This document shows, one piece after another, positions 34,041-42,115 of a DNA stretch of 64,000 nt. The position numbers and the translations under genes are program-made. Within the stretch, counting starts at the first letter, position 1, and the number at the start of each line of letters is the position of its first letter. The stretch is from contig NZ_CP123499.1 of the NCBI RefSeq assembly GCF_029873475.1, positions 1,426,001 to 1,490,000 of the forward strand. Direction: 5' to 3'. The notes under the pieces are model-generated. The model had not been told where the DNA came from. It saw only the letters and a list, made by a program, of their open reading frames with translations, and searched no databases. Source of the stretch: Arsenophonus sp. aPb (lineage in GTDB: Bacteria; Pseudomonadota; Gammaproteobacteria; Enterobacterales; Enterobacteriaceae).

Positions 34041-35330
34041 CTAGTTTTTATTTTCAAAAATAAAAATCTTAGTTTTCATTAACAAAAAATAAACTATGCT
34101 GGCCGTTAAAATAGAGTTTAATGACGGTATCCCCATCTTAACTTCTATGCCGACAACAGCGCCTAGAATGCATGCAATAATCGCTGACCAACCAATAAAT
34201 GGTGTAGATAATTCATTCGGTAACACGCAATTTTCTCTGCTTGCATTTAATACTTGCCGGCTGGTTTGCAAAATATAATAATCAACTAGCATCACACCCG
34301 CAATGGGTGGAAAAATAGTTCCTAGTAAAGAAAGAAAATTAGTAAAGTGAGTTAGAATACCCAGCATCGACAAAAGGGTACCGATACAGCCGACAATTAA
34401 TGTTAACTGAAAATATTTAAATTTTTTACCGGTAAAAATTTCGATGGTATTAGCGATGCCTAAAGATGAAGAATAGAGATTAACATCATTGACTTTAATA
34501 GCAGATAATATAACCGTTAATAGACCTATTACGCCGGCACTGGTTGTCATTATTTTTACTACATCAGCCGTATTTAACGCATGGGCAATTAATATTGCTA
34601 TTCCACTTACAATAAATGGTCCTACTATTATTGATACTGTGCTCATTAAAATGACATCTTTAGTATTTCTACAATAACGACTAATATCTGGTGTCGTTAA
34701 AGCGCCTGCTATGCAACCGCCTGCAACTATTGTCGCTCCCTCGCTAATAGTTAGTCTATTTCCGTTTGGTATTTTATTAAAAACATCAATAATATTAAAA
34801 TCTTTTGTAAGAATAAAAAAAATATAACCAATTACGATAAAAAATAATGGAACGGAGATTAAAGCGGTAAAGCTTAAAGCACGAAAACCAAAAGCAACTA
34901 AAAAAGTAAGACACAAACCGGATAAAGCCGAAGTTAATGTGAAGTTTATCTTGTAATCAAAAGTATATTGTATTCCTTCCGCCAAAACAGAATTTTGTAT
35001 ACCAAACCAACCTAATAAGCTAGTAGCAATAGCTAATCCTATTATTGCCGAACCAATTTTTCCAAATCCACACCATTTCGCCAAAATTGAAGTTGATAAA
35101 CCTTCCTTCATTCCAGCTAATCCCAATCCTAAACTAACAAATTCTAAAATCAAACTGCCAAAAAAAGTCGCTAATATAGCATCCATGAATGTCATAGAAT
35201 GACCTAATGTTGCTCCAAGCATAAATTGACTTAGCGATGTTAAATATCCGATTCTAACTAAAGTGACCTTAATTATCCCAATCCTAGATTGCATCGGAAC
35301 TCTATTAGAAGCATAATCATTCTCAGTCAT
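34041..35330 (-). CDS. NCS1-family (CodB-like) nucleobase permease
   Basis: A 429-residue membrane protein with about 12 helices, of the nucleobase:cation symporter-1 family (cytosine, purine, hydantoin, allantoin or thiamine-type substrates). Recognisable parts are LGATLGHSMTFMDAILATFFG, LGWFGIQNSVLAEGI and the PDISRYCRNTKDV segment. The substrate cannot be told; no deaminase or catabolic gene is adjacent. It is divergent from a PAS-LuxR regulator 100 bp away, which probably controls it. Confidence 0.8.
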   Translation of the reverse strand: MTENDYASNRVPMQSRIGIIKVTLVRIGYLTSLSQFMLGATLGHSMTFMDAILATFFGSLILEFVSLGLGLAGMKEGLSTSILAKWCGFGKIGSAIIGLAIATSLLGWFGIQNSVLAEGIQYTFDYKINFTLTSALSGLCLTFLVAFGFRALSFTALISVPLFFIVIGYIFFILTKDFNIIDVFNKIPNGNRLTISEGATIVAGGCIAGALTTPDISRYCRNTKDVILMSTVSIIVGPFIVSGIAILIAHALNTADVVKIMTTSAGVIGLLTVILSAIKVNDVNLYSSSLGIANTIEIFTGKKFKYFQLTLIVGCIGTLLSMLGILTHFTNFLSLLGTIFPPIAGVMLVDYYILQTSRQVLNASRENCVLPNELSTPFIGWSAIIACILGAVVGIEVKMGIPSLNSILTASIVYFLLMKTKIFIFENKN

Positions 35331-35430
35331 ATTTAATTCCTTTAAATAAGATGGAATGAATATATTACTATACTTAAATATATTTAACTATATGATTTTG
35401 TATGGATATTAAGATAACAGGAGATTTAAT

Positions 35431-36114
35431 ATGAATATTTTTTCCGAAAAAAACATTCTATCTTTTATGGAAAAAAGCTTAGGGAATTGGTGTGTTAAAG
35501 ATATAAATTCAGACTATATATTTATGAATAAAAAAGGAATTGATTATTATGGTTTTAATAAAATAGATTTTGAAGGCAAATCTGATAAAGATATACCGAT
35601 TGAACGATGCCAAGAACTTTGGCCGGAATTTATAGCGCATGATCGAAAAGTAATTGAAAAAAATAAAAAAATCGCTGCAATAGAAATTCATAAATATAAT
35701 TCAAGCTCATCAGCAAATATAATTGCAAATTATTGTGAAAAGACACCACTGTATGACGATAACAATAATGTAGTTGGCGTTGTTTGTTATGGCATTGAGC
35801 TTGATAATGCCGCGTTATTGCATTATATGAACCGATTCAGTATACAGAAAATTGAATTTGATGCACAAAATGATATTTTTAGTAAACGGGAATTAGAAGT
35901 GATCTTTTGGGCACAACAGCGCCTAACAGCGAAAGAAATAGCGAAACGGTTAGGGATTTCACATCAAACTGTAGAAGGGCATTTGAAGCTAATTTATAAA
36001 AAAGCCGATGTTCATAGTATCTTTCAGCTTATTGAATATTGTAAACATATAGGACTTGATAGATATATTCCAATGGATTTTATTCGTAAAGGTGTACAGA
36101 TAATTGATGAATGA
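35431..36114 (+). CDS. PAS-LuxR transcriptional regulator
   Basis: A 227-residue regulator. The N-terminal PAS-type sensor (about 10-125) contains WCVKDINSDYIFMNKKG and GKSDKDIPIE. The C-terminal LuxR helix-turn-helix (about 150-210) reads FSKRELEVIFWAQQRLTAKE then IAKRLGISHQTVEGHL. There is no receiver domain or AHL-binding domain, so it is a PAS-LuxR solo of the kind abundant in Photorhabdus. AGGAG lies nine bases before the ATG. Probably the regulator of the divergent permease; the ligand is unknown. Confidence 0.8.
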   Translation: MNIFSEKNILSFMEKSLGNWCVKDINSDYIFMNKKGIDYYGFNKIDFEGKSDKDIPIERCQELWPEFIAHDRKVIEKNKKIAAIEIHKYNSSSSANIIANYCEKTPLYDDNNNVVGVVCYGIELDNAALLHYMNRFSIQKIEFDAQNDIFSKRELEVIFWAQQRLTAKEIAKRLGISHQTVEGHLKLIYKKADVHSIFQLIEYCKHIGLDRYIPMDFIRKGVQIIDE

Positions 36115-36338
36115 TTTTTCTGTCTTAACAGCTAAAATGCGTTGTCCGATTTGGTAGCTGATGGTGAAATGATAGCACATTAAAATACAAACAGATTCAA
36201 GTAGTTACCGCTGATAGCCGCCTTTGGGTTGGAGCGGGGCTTTTATCGGTTGGGTCAAAAACCGACTGCACAACGTCTTGATTTTACAGTCGGTTCTTTC
36301 GTCGTCTGAAATTTTACTTTATAATTGCTTTTGGCCAT
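36115..36338 (-). pseudogene. Decayed SymE-like toxin gene
   Basis: On the minus strand an ATG at 36338 opens MAKSNYKVKFQTTKEPTVKS, then RRCAVGF, TGA, PNR, TAA, KPRSNPKAAISG, and later YHFTISYQIGQRILAVK. It follows the intact SymE-like gene at 38183 (MATCNCKVKP, KSRRYTVGYLPNKRKPNP, HFTINRQ). Two in-frame stops show it is dead. Confidence 0.75.
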
Positions 36339-36474
36339 TGTGACTACTCTGATTAGTTGCGTGGTTAGCAGTGATGGCAGGTAGCCGACTGTCATCACTG
36401 CATCGCTTCGTTACTTATCTTTTTTATCCCTATTTCCCGCTTTTTTGCCTAATTTTCACTAAAGTTTGCCTGAC

Positions 36475-36650
36475 TTAACTCTCCATCAGCCTGGTTTTAA
36501 TTATCGCTTTAGTAACCGTTTGGCCAATTGTTGATATTGCAACTAGCATTGTAAACTACTGTTGCATATTGCCTGCCTGTAAACCCTTATTTAACTAAAA
36601 CAAGGGTTAGTTAACTAAAGTGTAAAAGTTCGGCAATGGTTAACGCGTTT
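36475..36650 (-). pseudogene. Decayed XRE-regulator remnant
   Basis: Upstream of the dead SymE gene, pieces of the partner regulator remain: NALTIAELLHF (like ADALKKLAVVLHV of the intact copy) and, in another frame, AISTIGQTVTKAIIKTR (like AMSATDQAVVKAVIDAI). The DNA-binding half is gone. Confidence 0.6.
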
Positions 36651-36851
36651 TTTCGTAATAGTTCTATTTATTCAATAAAGTCACTCAATTTTTGCCAGTT
36701 GGATGTATAAAACTAACGGTAAGAAAGGTAAGAAATGACAAATAAATTAGTAAAACAGTTATTGTTCGGTCGTTATTACCCTTTATGACTAATATTTTAT
36801 TTAATCTACGACCCCATTTAATGACGCTAAAATACAAGTGAGGGAAAAGGA
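36651..36851. other. Leader of the GDSL hydrolase gene
   Basis: AT-rich, with no further homology to the intact XRE/SymE module recognised and no transposase remnant. Confidence 0.3.
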
Positions 36852-37943
36852 ATGCAGTCCACACGATTTCGTAATGTTATTGTCTTCGGAGACAGTTTAT
36901 CTGACACAGGTCTGATGGCCAGTTCCATTATTGGTAAGCTAGCGAGCGCATTCGGTGCCATGACGGTCAATCCGACAGGGCGTTACAGTGATTGCCGTAA
37001 CTGGACAGATCATATGTTTGAGGCGGCAACTGGTGGAGAATCACTGGTGATGGCTAATGCTAGCATCTCAAAAAAATTAACTAGCAAGCATCAATCATTT
37101 TCGCCAGATTCCGGCTGGGGACAAAGTTCTGACTTGTGGTTTCGTTATGCCAATTACGCCGTTGGTGGTGCTACAGGGGGGATACCGCACGCTATTGCTC
37201 ACAAATGCTCACTCACTACCATGAAAAATGAGGTCAATGCGTTTAGGAAAGATTTTTCATCATTAGGGATAACAGATGAAAATTTTCTTTTTATTGTTTG
37301 GTTTGGCGCTAACGACCTTTATACGGCTGGTTTGCCTGCCACCAGGATGAGCGAAGTAGCAATTAAAATTGCTGATAAACGTAGAAAAGAGCTGGCTAGT
37401 ATCGTAGGTGCAAGTGCAAGTAATGCACACTTTATCTATATAAATATGGGACTTCCACTATCGGCTGCGCGTTATCAGGAGATGGTTAATTCTGCCAAGG
37501 CGAAATATCAAACGTCAGCCAACGAAGATAAAGCTAAGCGTATTTTTGATAACGTCAGGCAACAAATTAATAACTTTGAAAGTGGTGCGATGTTATTTAA
37601 CCACACATTAAGAGAGATAACCGAACGTAATGATGATATGTATGTCGATATGGCGTCGTTACTGAAACCAGAATCGATGACTAATTTATATGAACAGTTA
37701 CATTTATTAAAAGGGGTGCAAGCCGCCGGCACCAGTAACCAATTTATTGATAGTTGTAATTACGATATTATTATGGGTAATAAAACTAAAGTGTCTACTT
37801 CAGATAAAGCCCATCCAACGGATCGTGTTTATCGCGTGGTATGGCAAAAAATCTGTGAGGCGCTGTGGGAAAGAGGTTACACCTTTGGCACCCTGCCTGT
37901 CGCTAAGGGAACTAATTGTACTCATTTCTGTACAAGGCTTTGA
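36852..37943 (+). CDS. GDSL/SGNH-family hydrolase or acyltransferase
   Basis: A 363-residue protein with all four SGNH blocks: FGDSLSDTG (nucleophile Ser15), NYAVGGA (Gly105/106), GANDLY (Asn154) and the C-terminal D318-x-x-H321 (SDKAHPTD). No signal peptide or membrane segment is seen; the catalytic block starts almost at the N-terminus. Relatives include secreted phospholipases and the Salmonella effector SseJ, so it could be an effector delivered by another route, but that is inference. GAGGG precedes the ATG. It lies between two XRE/SymE modules. Confidence 0.8.
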   Translation: MQSTRFRNVIVFGDSLSDTGLMASSIIGKLASAFGAMTVNPTGRYSDCRNWTDHMFEAATGGESLVMANASISKKLTSKHQSFSPDSGWGQSSDLWFRYANYAVGGATGGIPHAIAHKCSLTTMKNEVNAFRKDFSSLGITDENFLFIVWFGANDLYTAGLPATRMSEVAIKIADKRRKELASIVGASASNAHFIYINMGLPLSAARYQEMVNSAKAKYQTSANEDKAKRIFDNVRQQINNFESGAMLFNHTLREITERNDDMYVDMASLLKPESMTNLYEQLHLLKGVQAAGTSNQFIDSCNYDIIMGNKTKVSTSDKAHPTDRVYRVVWQKICEALWERGYTFGTLPVAKGTNCTHFCTRL

Positions 37944-38182
37944 TTGGGGCAATAAATAAAATAAGGTTGTTTGTATCATGTCATTTTTGTGCAGATTAAA
38001 AAGCCAAAAATTCCGCATGGTAGATAAAATGTAACTATCAGCCTTAGAAGCAATAGTGGAAACTATTCGTGCAGAATGAAATAGAGTGCTAGGTTATTGT
38101 TGAATACATTCGCCAAAATGCCACTAAGACAACGACAATAGTTAGAAGAGCCCAGTCTAGCGCTGGGTTCATCCTTTAACTC
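37944..38182. other. Spacer after the GDSL gene
   Basis: No gene. A stem GCCCAG/CTGGGT at 38149-38172 lies 10 bp beyond the SymE-like stop and may terminate either strand weakly. Confidence 0.35.
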
Positions 38183-38410
38183 TCAATTATTTTCAACTAG
38201 CTGGATGACCAACTCACCTGCTTGGCGGTTGATGGTGAAGTGACTGCCGATATGAAACCCCAGTTCGCTTAGCCACTTGCCACTGATGATCATTTGTGGG
38301 CTGGGGTTGGGTTTTCGTTTGTTTGGTAAATAACCAACTGTATATCTTCTTGATTTTGCGGCTGCCACTGTCACCGTCAGTGGTTTTACTTTACAATTGC
38401 ATGTAGCCAT
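38183..38410 (-). CDS. SymE-like toxin
   Basis: A 75-residue protein of the SymE family (AbrB-like fold; E. coli SymE is an SOS-induced toxin that cleaves RNA or condenses the nucleoid). The core is RRYTVGYLPNKRKPNPSPQM, then IISGKWLSELGFHIGSHFTI and GELVIQL. GGAG lies nine bases before the ATG at 38410. An alternative GTG at 38470 overlaps the regulator stop (GTGA) and would add 20 residues. Pairing with an XRE regulator suggests control differing from E. coli, where antisense SymR is used; no antisense RNA was recognised. Confidence 0.75.
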   Translation of the reverse strand: MATCNCKVKPLTVTVAAAKSRRYTVGYLPNKRKPNPSPQMIISGKWLSELGFHIGSHFTINRQAGELVIQLVENN

Positions 38411-38466
38411 CGTGACTATCTCCGTTAGTTGCGTGGTTAGCAGTGATGACAGGCGGTAACCTGTTA

Positions 38467-38886
38467 TCACTGCGTTGATTTGTTATTCGTCCTTTTATTG
38501 TCATGTCTGGTGTTTTTACTAACTTCCGTTACAGCCCGCGTGACTTGGCTTTTTACTATGATGGCATCAATCACCGCTTTTACGACCGCTTGGTCAGTTG
38601 CTGACATGGCGGACAGCGCTTCAAAGCGCAGTTTCATATCTTCCTTAGGTTCACGCTCTTCTGGCTCAAACAATAAAAAATCCGAGGTGACATGTAAGAC
38701 GACAGCTAGCTTTTTGAGGGCATCGGCCGTAGGTAAAGAACTACCAGACTCGTAGCGTTTTATCTGTTGGTCATGAATACCTGTGGCATCCGACAGTCCT
38801 TGTTGGGTCAATCCACGTTGTTTGCGCAAGGTAACAACCCGTTGGGAGAAGCTCATGTTTATTAACCAGTAATCAATGGTGATCAT
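38467..38886 (-). CDS. XRE-family helix-turn-helix regulator
   Basis: A 139-residue protein with an N-terminal HTH_3 domain (about residues 12-70: RVVTLRKQRGLTQQGLSDAT, IKRYESGSSLPTADALKKLA) and a helical, basic C-terminal tail. The ATG at 38886 has GAGG seven bases upstream; a second ATG ten codons in is possible. It is joined to the SymE-like gene and is the likely repressor or antitoxin of the pair. Confidence 0.8.
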   Translation of the reverse strand: MITIDYWLINMSFSQRVVTLRKQRGLTQQGLSDATGIHDQQIKRYESGSSLPTADALKKLAVVLHVTSDFLLFEPEEREPKEDMKLRFEALSAMSATDQAVVKAVIDAIIVKSQVTRAVTEVSKNTRHDNKRTNNKSTQ

Positions 38887-39344
38887 GATAATACCTCGTC
38901 CTTGATTGACTGGTCGACAGTATATTAAATGATACTATGAAAGTACATAAAACACCTTAACAAATTTTTAAAGTAAATCTGAAAAGGTTACCTGACTCAA
39001 AAATCTAGAATTGGTTTATCACAATGCTTTATAACTTATGTACAAGTAAGAGAGCGTTAAATTAGCTAACACTCTGTTGATCTGGAGGATAATTGTGAAA
39101 TATTTATATTCATATTAGTAGTTTTTTTAGCTATTCAAATAATAAATTTCTTGTGTAGAATTTTCTGATATTTTAAAAAATATTATTAAATTGTATTTAA
39201 TAGAAAAAATATAGATGTTATTAATGAATAATTTTTTGTTATTTGTTTTGATTAATTCATATTTTTATGAAACTAATTAATACTGTGAAATATAGTTTCT
39301 CATAGCCGGTCAGAATATTGTTAAATTTATAGTATTAGAGTAAG
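38887..39344. other. Spacer upstream of the retron
   Basis: About 460 bp, AT-rich, no gene recognised. It should hold the promoters of the XRE gene (left) and of the retron RNA (right). A TAGTAT box at 39330-39335 could be the -10 of the retron promoter. Confidence 0.35.
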
Positions 39345-39500
39345 CTTAAAAGACTCTTTAGCGTGGACGATTTTCGTCTTGTCGGGTGATTAGCCAGACA
39401 CTAATTTATTGAACGTTTTTAGGGTTGCGAAAGTCTCGCAACCTAAACTCATTCTTCCTTTAGGTTGCGAGACTTTCGCTTCCTTTAGTAAAGAGTCAAA
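39345..39500 (+). ncRNA. Retron msr-msd RNA (Ec78/Eco7 type)
   Basis: Template RNA of the retron. The a1/a2 pair is GACTCTTTA (39352-39360) with TAAAGAGTC (39489-39497). Directly after a1 comes AGC with the likely branching G at 39361. The msr holds small hairpins (GACGA/TCGTC at 39365-39377; GTCGG...CCAGAC at 39381-39399). The msd is a perfect 21-bp stem, 39427-39447 with 39459-39479, around an 11-base loop. Order and sequence resemble the Ec78 retron RNA. The reverse transcriptase follows at 39546. Confidence 0.92.
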
Positions 39501-39503
39501 AAA

Positions 39504-39533
39504 CCAAGAAGTTGCTTACTTCTTGGCTTTTTT
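39504..39533 (+). terminator. Rho-independent terminator between retron RNA and RT gene
   Basis: A stem CCAAGAAGT/ACTTCTTGG (39504-39526) with a 5-base loop, followed by CTTTTTT. It would end most retron RNA transcripts 12 bp before the RT start, leaving RT and effectors to read-through. Confidence 0.82.
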
Positions 39534-39545
39534 ATAGAGAATTTT

Positions 39546-40484
39546 ATGCGTATAATTAAACAGTTAGCACAATACTTTGCTATTAATGAATCTAAGGTGA
39601 TGCTTTTTTTGGTTGATGCACCGAATAAATATAAGATCTATAAAATTCCTAAGCGTTCCAGTGGATATCGCATTATTGCGCAACCGTCTAAAAAGCTTAA
39701 AGAGTATCAGCGAGCTTTTTTAAAACTTTATCATTTCCCAATACATAAAGCAGCAATGGCTTATTGTGAAGGAAAAAGTATTAAAGATAATGCATTGTCT
39801 CATATACACGGTCAGTATCTATTGAAAACGGATTTTGAAAATTTTTTTGGTTCAATAACACCTTCTGTCTTCTGGAATTGTATTGAAAACTGTACAGAAA
39901 AAGTGCCGCATTTTTCCATTCCAGAACGAAAAATTGTTGAAAAAATACTATTTTGGCGCCCAACTAAGAATAAAGATGGAAAATTGGTATTAAGTGTTGG
40001 CGCACCAAGTTCACCGGTTTTGTCCAATTTTTGTCTTTATGAATTTGATCGATTATTAGATTCTTTATGTAGCGAACGAGGTATTGTTTATACTCGCTAT
40101 GCCGACGATCTGACATTTTCTACCAATACTAAAGATATTCTTTATCCCTTAATTCCGATTATTCAGGAACTTCTTATAAAACTTTTTCAACACGCCTTAA
40201 AAATTAATCATAGTAAAACAATTTTTTCATCAAAGGCACATAATCGGCATGTCACGGGAATAACCATCAATAATGAAGGAAAACTTTCATTAGGGCGTGA
40301 ACGTAAGCGATTTATCAAACATTTGATCCATCAATTTAAATATAATCAATTGGATAAATTTGATATTGATTACTTGAAGGGGTTACTTTCTTTCGCCAGC
40401 TATATTGAGCAGGATTTTATAATACGATTAAAACAAAAATACTCAGCTGAATTGATCGATAAAATTTATAAGGAAGGTAGTTAG
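39546..40484 (+). CDS. Retron reverse transcriptase
   Basis: A 312-residue RT that makes the branched msDNA from the upstream RNA. The first catalytic Asp is D96 (LKTDFENFF) and the active site is YADD (185-188) in RYADDLTFS. Both retron-specific signatures are present: NAxxH (NALSH, 82-86) and VTG (236-238). It ends where the ATPase gene begins (one-base overlap of TAG and GTG). Group assignment to Ec78/Eco7 rests on the RNA and on the two effector genes. Confidence 0.95.
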   Translation: MRIIKQLAQYFAINESKVMLFLVDAPNKYKIYKIPKRSSGYRIIAQPSKKLKEYQRAFLKLYHFPIHKAAMAYCEGKSIKDNALSHIHGQYLLKTDFENFFGSITPSVFWNCIENCTEKVPHFSIPERKIVEKILFWRPTKNKDGKLVLSVGAPSSPVLSNFCLYEFDRLLDSLCSERGIVYTRYADDLTFSTNTKDILYPLIPIIQELLIKLFQHALKINHSKTIFSSKAHNRHVTGITINNEGKLSLGRERKRFIKHLIHQFKYNQLDKFDIDYLKGLLSFASYIEQDFIIRLKQKYSAELIDKIYKEGS

Positions 40485-42115
40485 TGAATTATCAAGATAA
40501 ATTTAGAGGGTTAGAACAAAATGCAACAGAAGGTGATCTATTACCAATATTTCAACTTTATCAAAACTATGTTGATGGAAAAAATGGTGTTGATGAAAAT
40601 AAGATCATTGCACAACAGTATCTTAACCAATGTGTGCAATATCTGTCTGAGGACAAGAATAGATTTCGTTTAAAAAGCCTTGAACTGTATGATTTCCGGC
40701 GTTTCCAGCGGTTAAAAGTAATGTTTGAGAACGACTTAACGGTATTGATAGGAGATAATGGTAAAGGGAAAACCACTATTCTTGACGCTATTGCCAAAAC
40801 CTTAAGTTGGTTTAGTGCCAATATAATCAAAGAGGATGGTATCGGGCAGAGGATCAGCGAGCTTTATGATATAAAAAATGATTCTAAGCAAAATTATAGT
40901 GAGATTGTGACAAAATTCTCTTATGGTAAGGGTTTAAAAGATATAACTGTTCGTTTGTCTAAGGCAGCTCCAGGATTAGCTGAAAAAAAAGATAGTGACA
41001 TTAAAAAGTTAAAAGAGATTGCCAATATCTGGCGTATTATTAATAGTGAAGTACAAGTAGATCTGCCTCTCTATGCTTTTTATTCAATTGAGCGTTCCTA
41101 TCCTATTAAGTATGGTAAAAATATTTCCGAGCTAAGGGATGAACGTTTTGATGCCTATAATGATGCTCTAAAGGGCGCTGGCAAGTTTGAGTATTTTATT
41201 GAATGGTTTATTGCATTACATAAAAAAACGGTTAATGATTATTCTTTAAGAATAGAAGAGTTAAGGCAACAAGTTAGTGATTTAAAAAAGTCCGTGGAGA
41301 AGGGAATTGTCTCGCTTAAACCCTTATTAGATGATACCCGCCATAAATTAGCAGAGGCACTTTTAAAGCAAAAAATTGCCGGAAAACATCAGACATTAAC
41401 GGATTTTGAACGAAAGGAAGTTATCTCTAATGCGATATGTGCGGTTGTTCCAAGTATAAACAAAATCTGGGTTGAAACAGATTCTGGCAGCGATATCATC
41501 ATGATTGAAAATGATGGTATTAATGTAAGACTTGAGCAACTTTCAGATGGGCAGCGAGTATTACTTGCATTAGTTTCAGATCTTACCCGTCGTTTAATTC
41601 TACTTAATCCTGTCAGGAAAAACCCACTTCATGGCCAGGGGATTGTATTGATTGATGAGATTGAGCTGCACTTACATCCCAGATGGCAACAACGTATCTT
41701 GCTAGATCTGCAAAAAACATTTTCTAATATTCAATTTATTGTAACAACACACAGCCCCCAAGTATTGTCGACAGTGGGTAAACATTGTATTCGTCAGTTT
41801 ATAGATATCAATAATGATGGTGAAGCAACTATCAGCCGACCCGATTTCCAGACAAAAGGGGTAATTAATTCTGATGTACTTGAAAGAGTAATGGGAGTTA
41901 GTGCTACACCTGATGATATCGAACAATCACATTGGTTAGGGCAATTTGAGCAATTATTAGCCGAAAATAGTTATGAAAGAAATCCTAAAGCACAAGCGTT
42001 TTATGAAAAAATGAAAAACCATTTTGGACTTGATAGTAATGAATTAAAGCGATGTGATAGTTTAATCCGTGTGCAAACGATGAAAATAAAAATGCAACAA
42101 AAAATGAAAAAATGA
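40484..42115 (+). CDS. PtuA-like ATPase, retron-Septu effector
   Basis: A 543-residue SMC/ABC-type ATPase. A short N-terminal Sel1-like helical part (about 10-55) is followed by Walker A GDNGKGKT (90-97), a coiled coil (about 250-290), the signature LSDGQRVLLALVSDL, Walker B GIVLIDEIELHLHP and an H-loop THSPQVL. In Ec78-type retrons this protein and the HNH partner form the Septu-like effector, held inactive by msDNA and RT until phage infection. GTG start coupled to the RT stop. Confidence 0.9.
   Translation: MNYQDKFRGLEQNATEGDLLPIFQLYQNYVDGKNGVDENKIIAQQYLNQCVQYLSEDKNRFRLKSLELYDFRRFQRLKVMFENDLTVLIGDNGKGKTTILDAIAKTLSWFSANIIKEDGIGQRISELYDIKNDSKQNYSEIVTKFSYGKGLKDITVRLSKAAPGLAEKKDSDIKKLKEIANIWRIINSEVQVDLPLYAFYSIERSYPIKYGKNISELRDERFDAYNDALKGAGKFEYFIEWFIALHKKTVNDYSLRIEELRQQVSDLKKSVEKGIVSLKPLLDDTRHKLAEALLKQKIAGKHQTLTDFERKEVISNAICAVVPSINKIWVETDSGSDIIMIENDGINVRLEQLSDGQRVLLALVSDLTRRLILLNPVRKNPLHGQGIVLIDEIELHLHPRWQQRILLDLQKTFSNIQFIVTTHSPQVLSTVGKHCIRQFIDINNDGEATISRPDFQTKGVINSDVLERVMGVSATPDDIEQSHWLGQFEQLLAENSYERNPKAQAFYEKMKNHFGLDSNELKRCDSLIRVQTMKIKMQQKMKK

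Noticed and set aside
36590..36620. AACTAAAACAAGGGTTAGTT-type repeat as an attachment site
   Set aside because: Imperfect and short; no second copy or integrase was found in the window.
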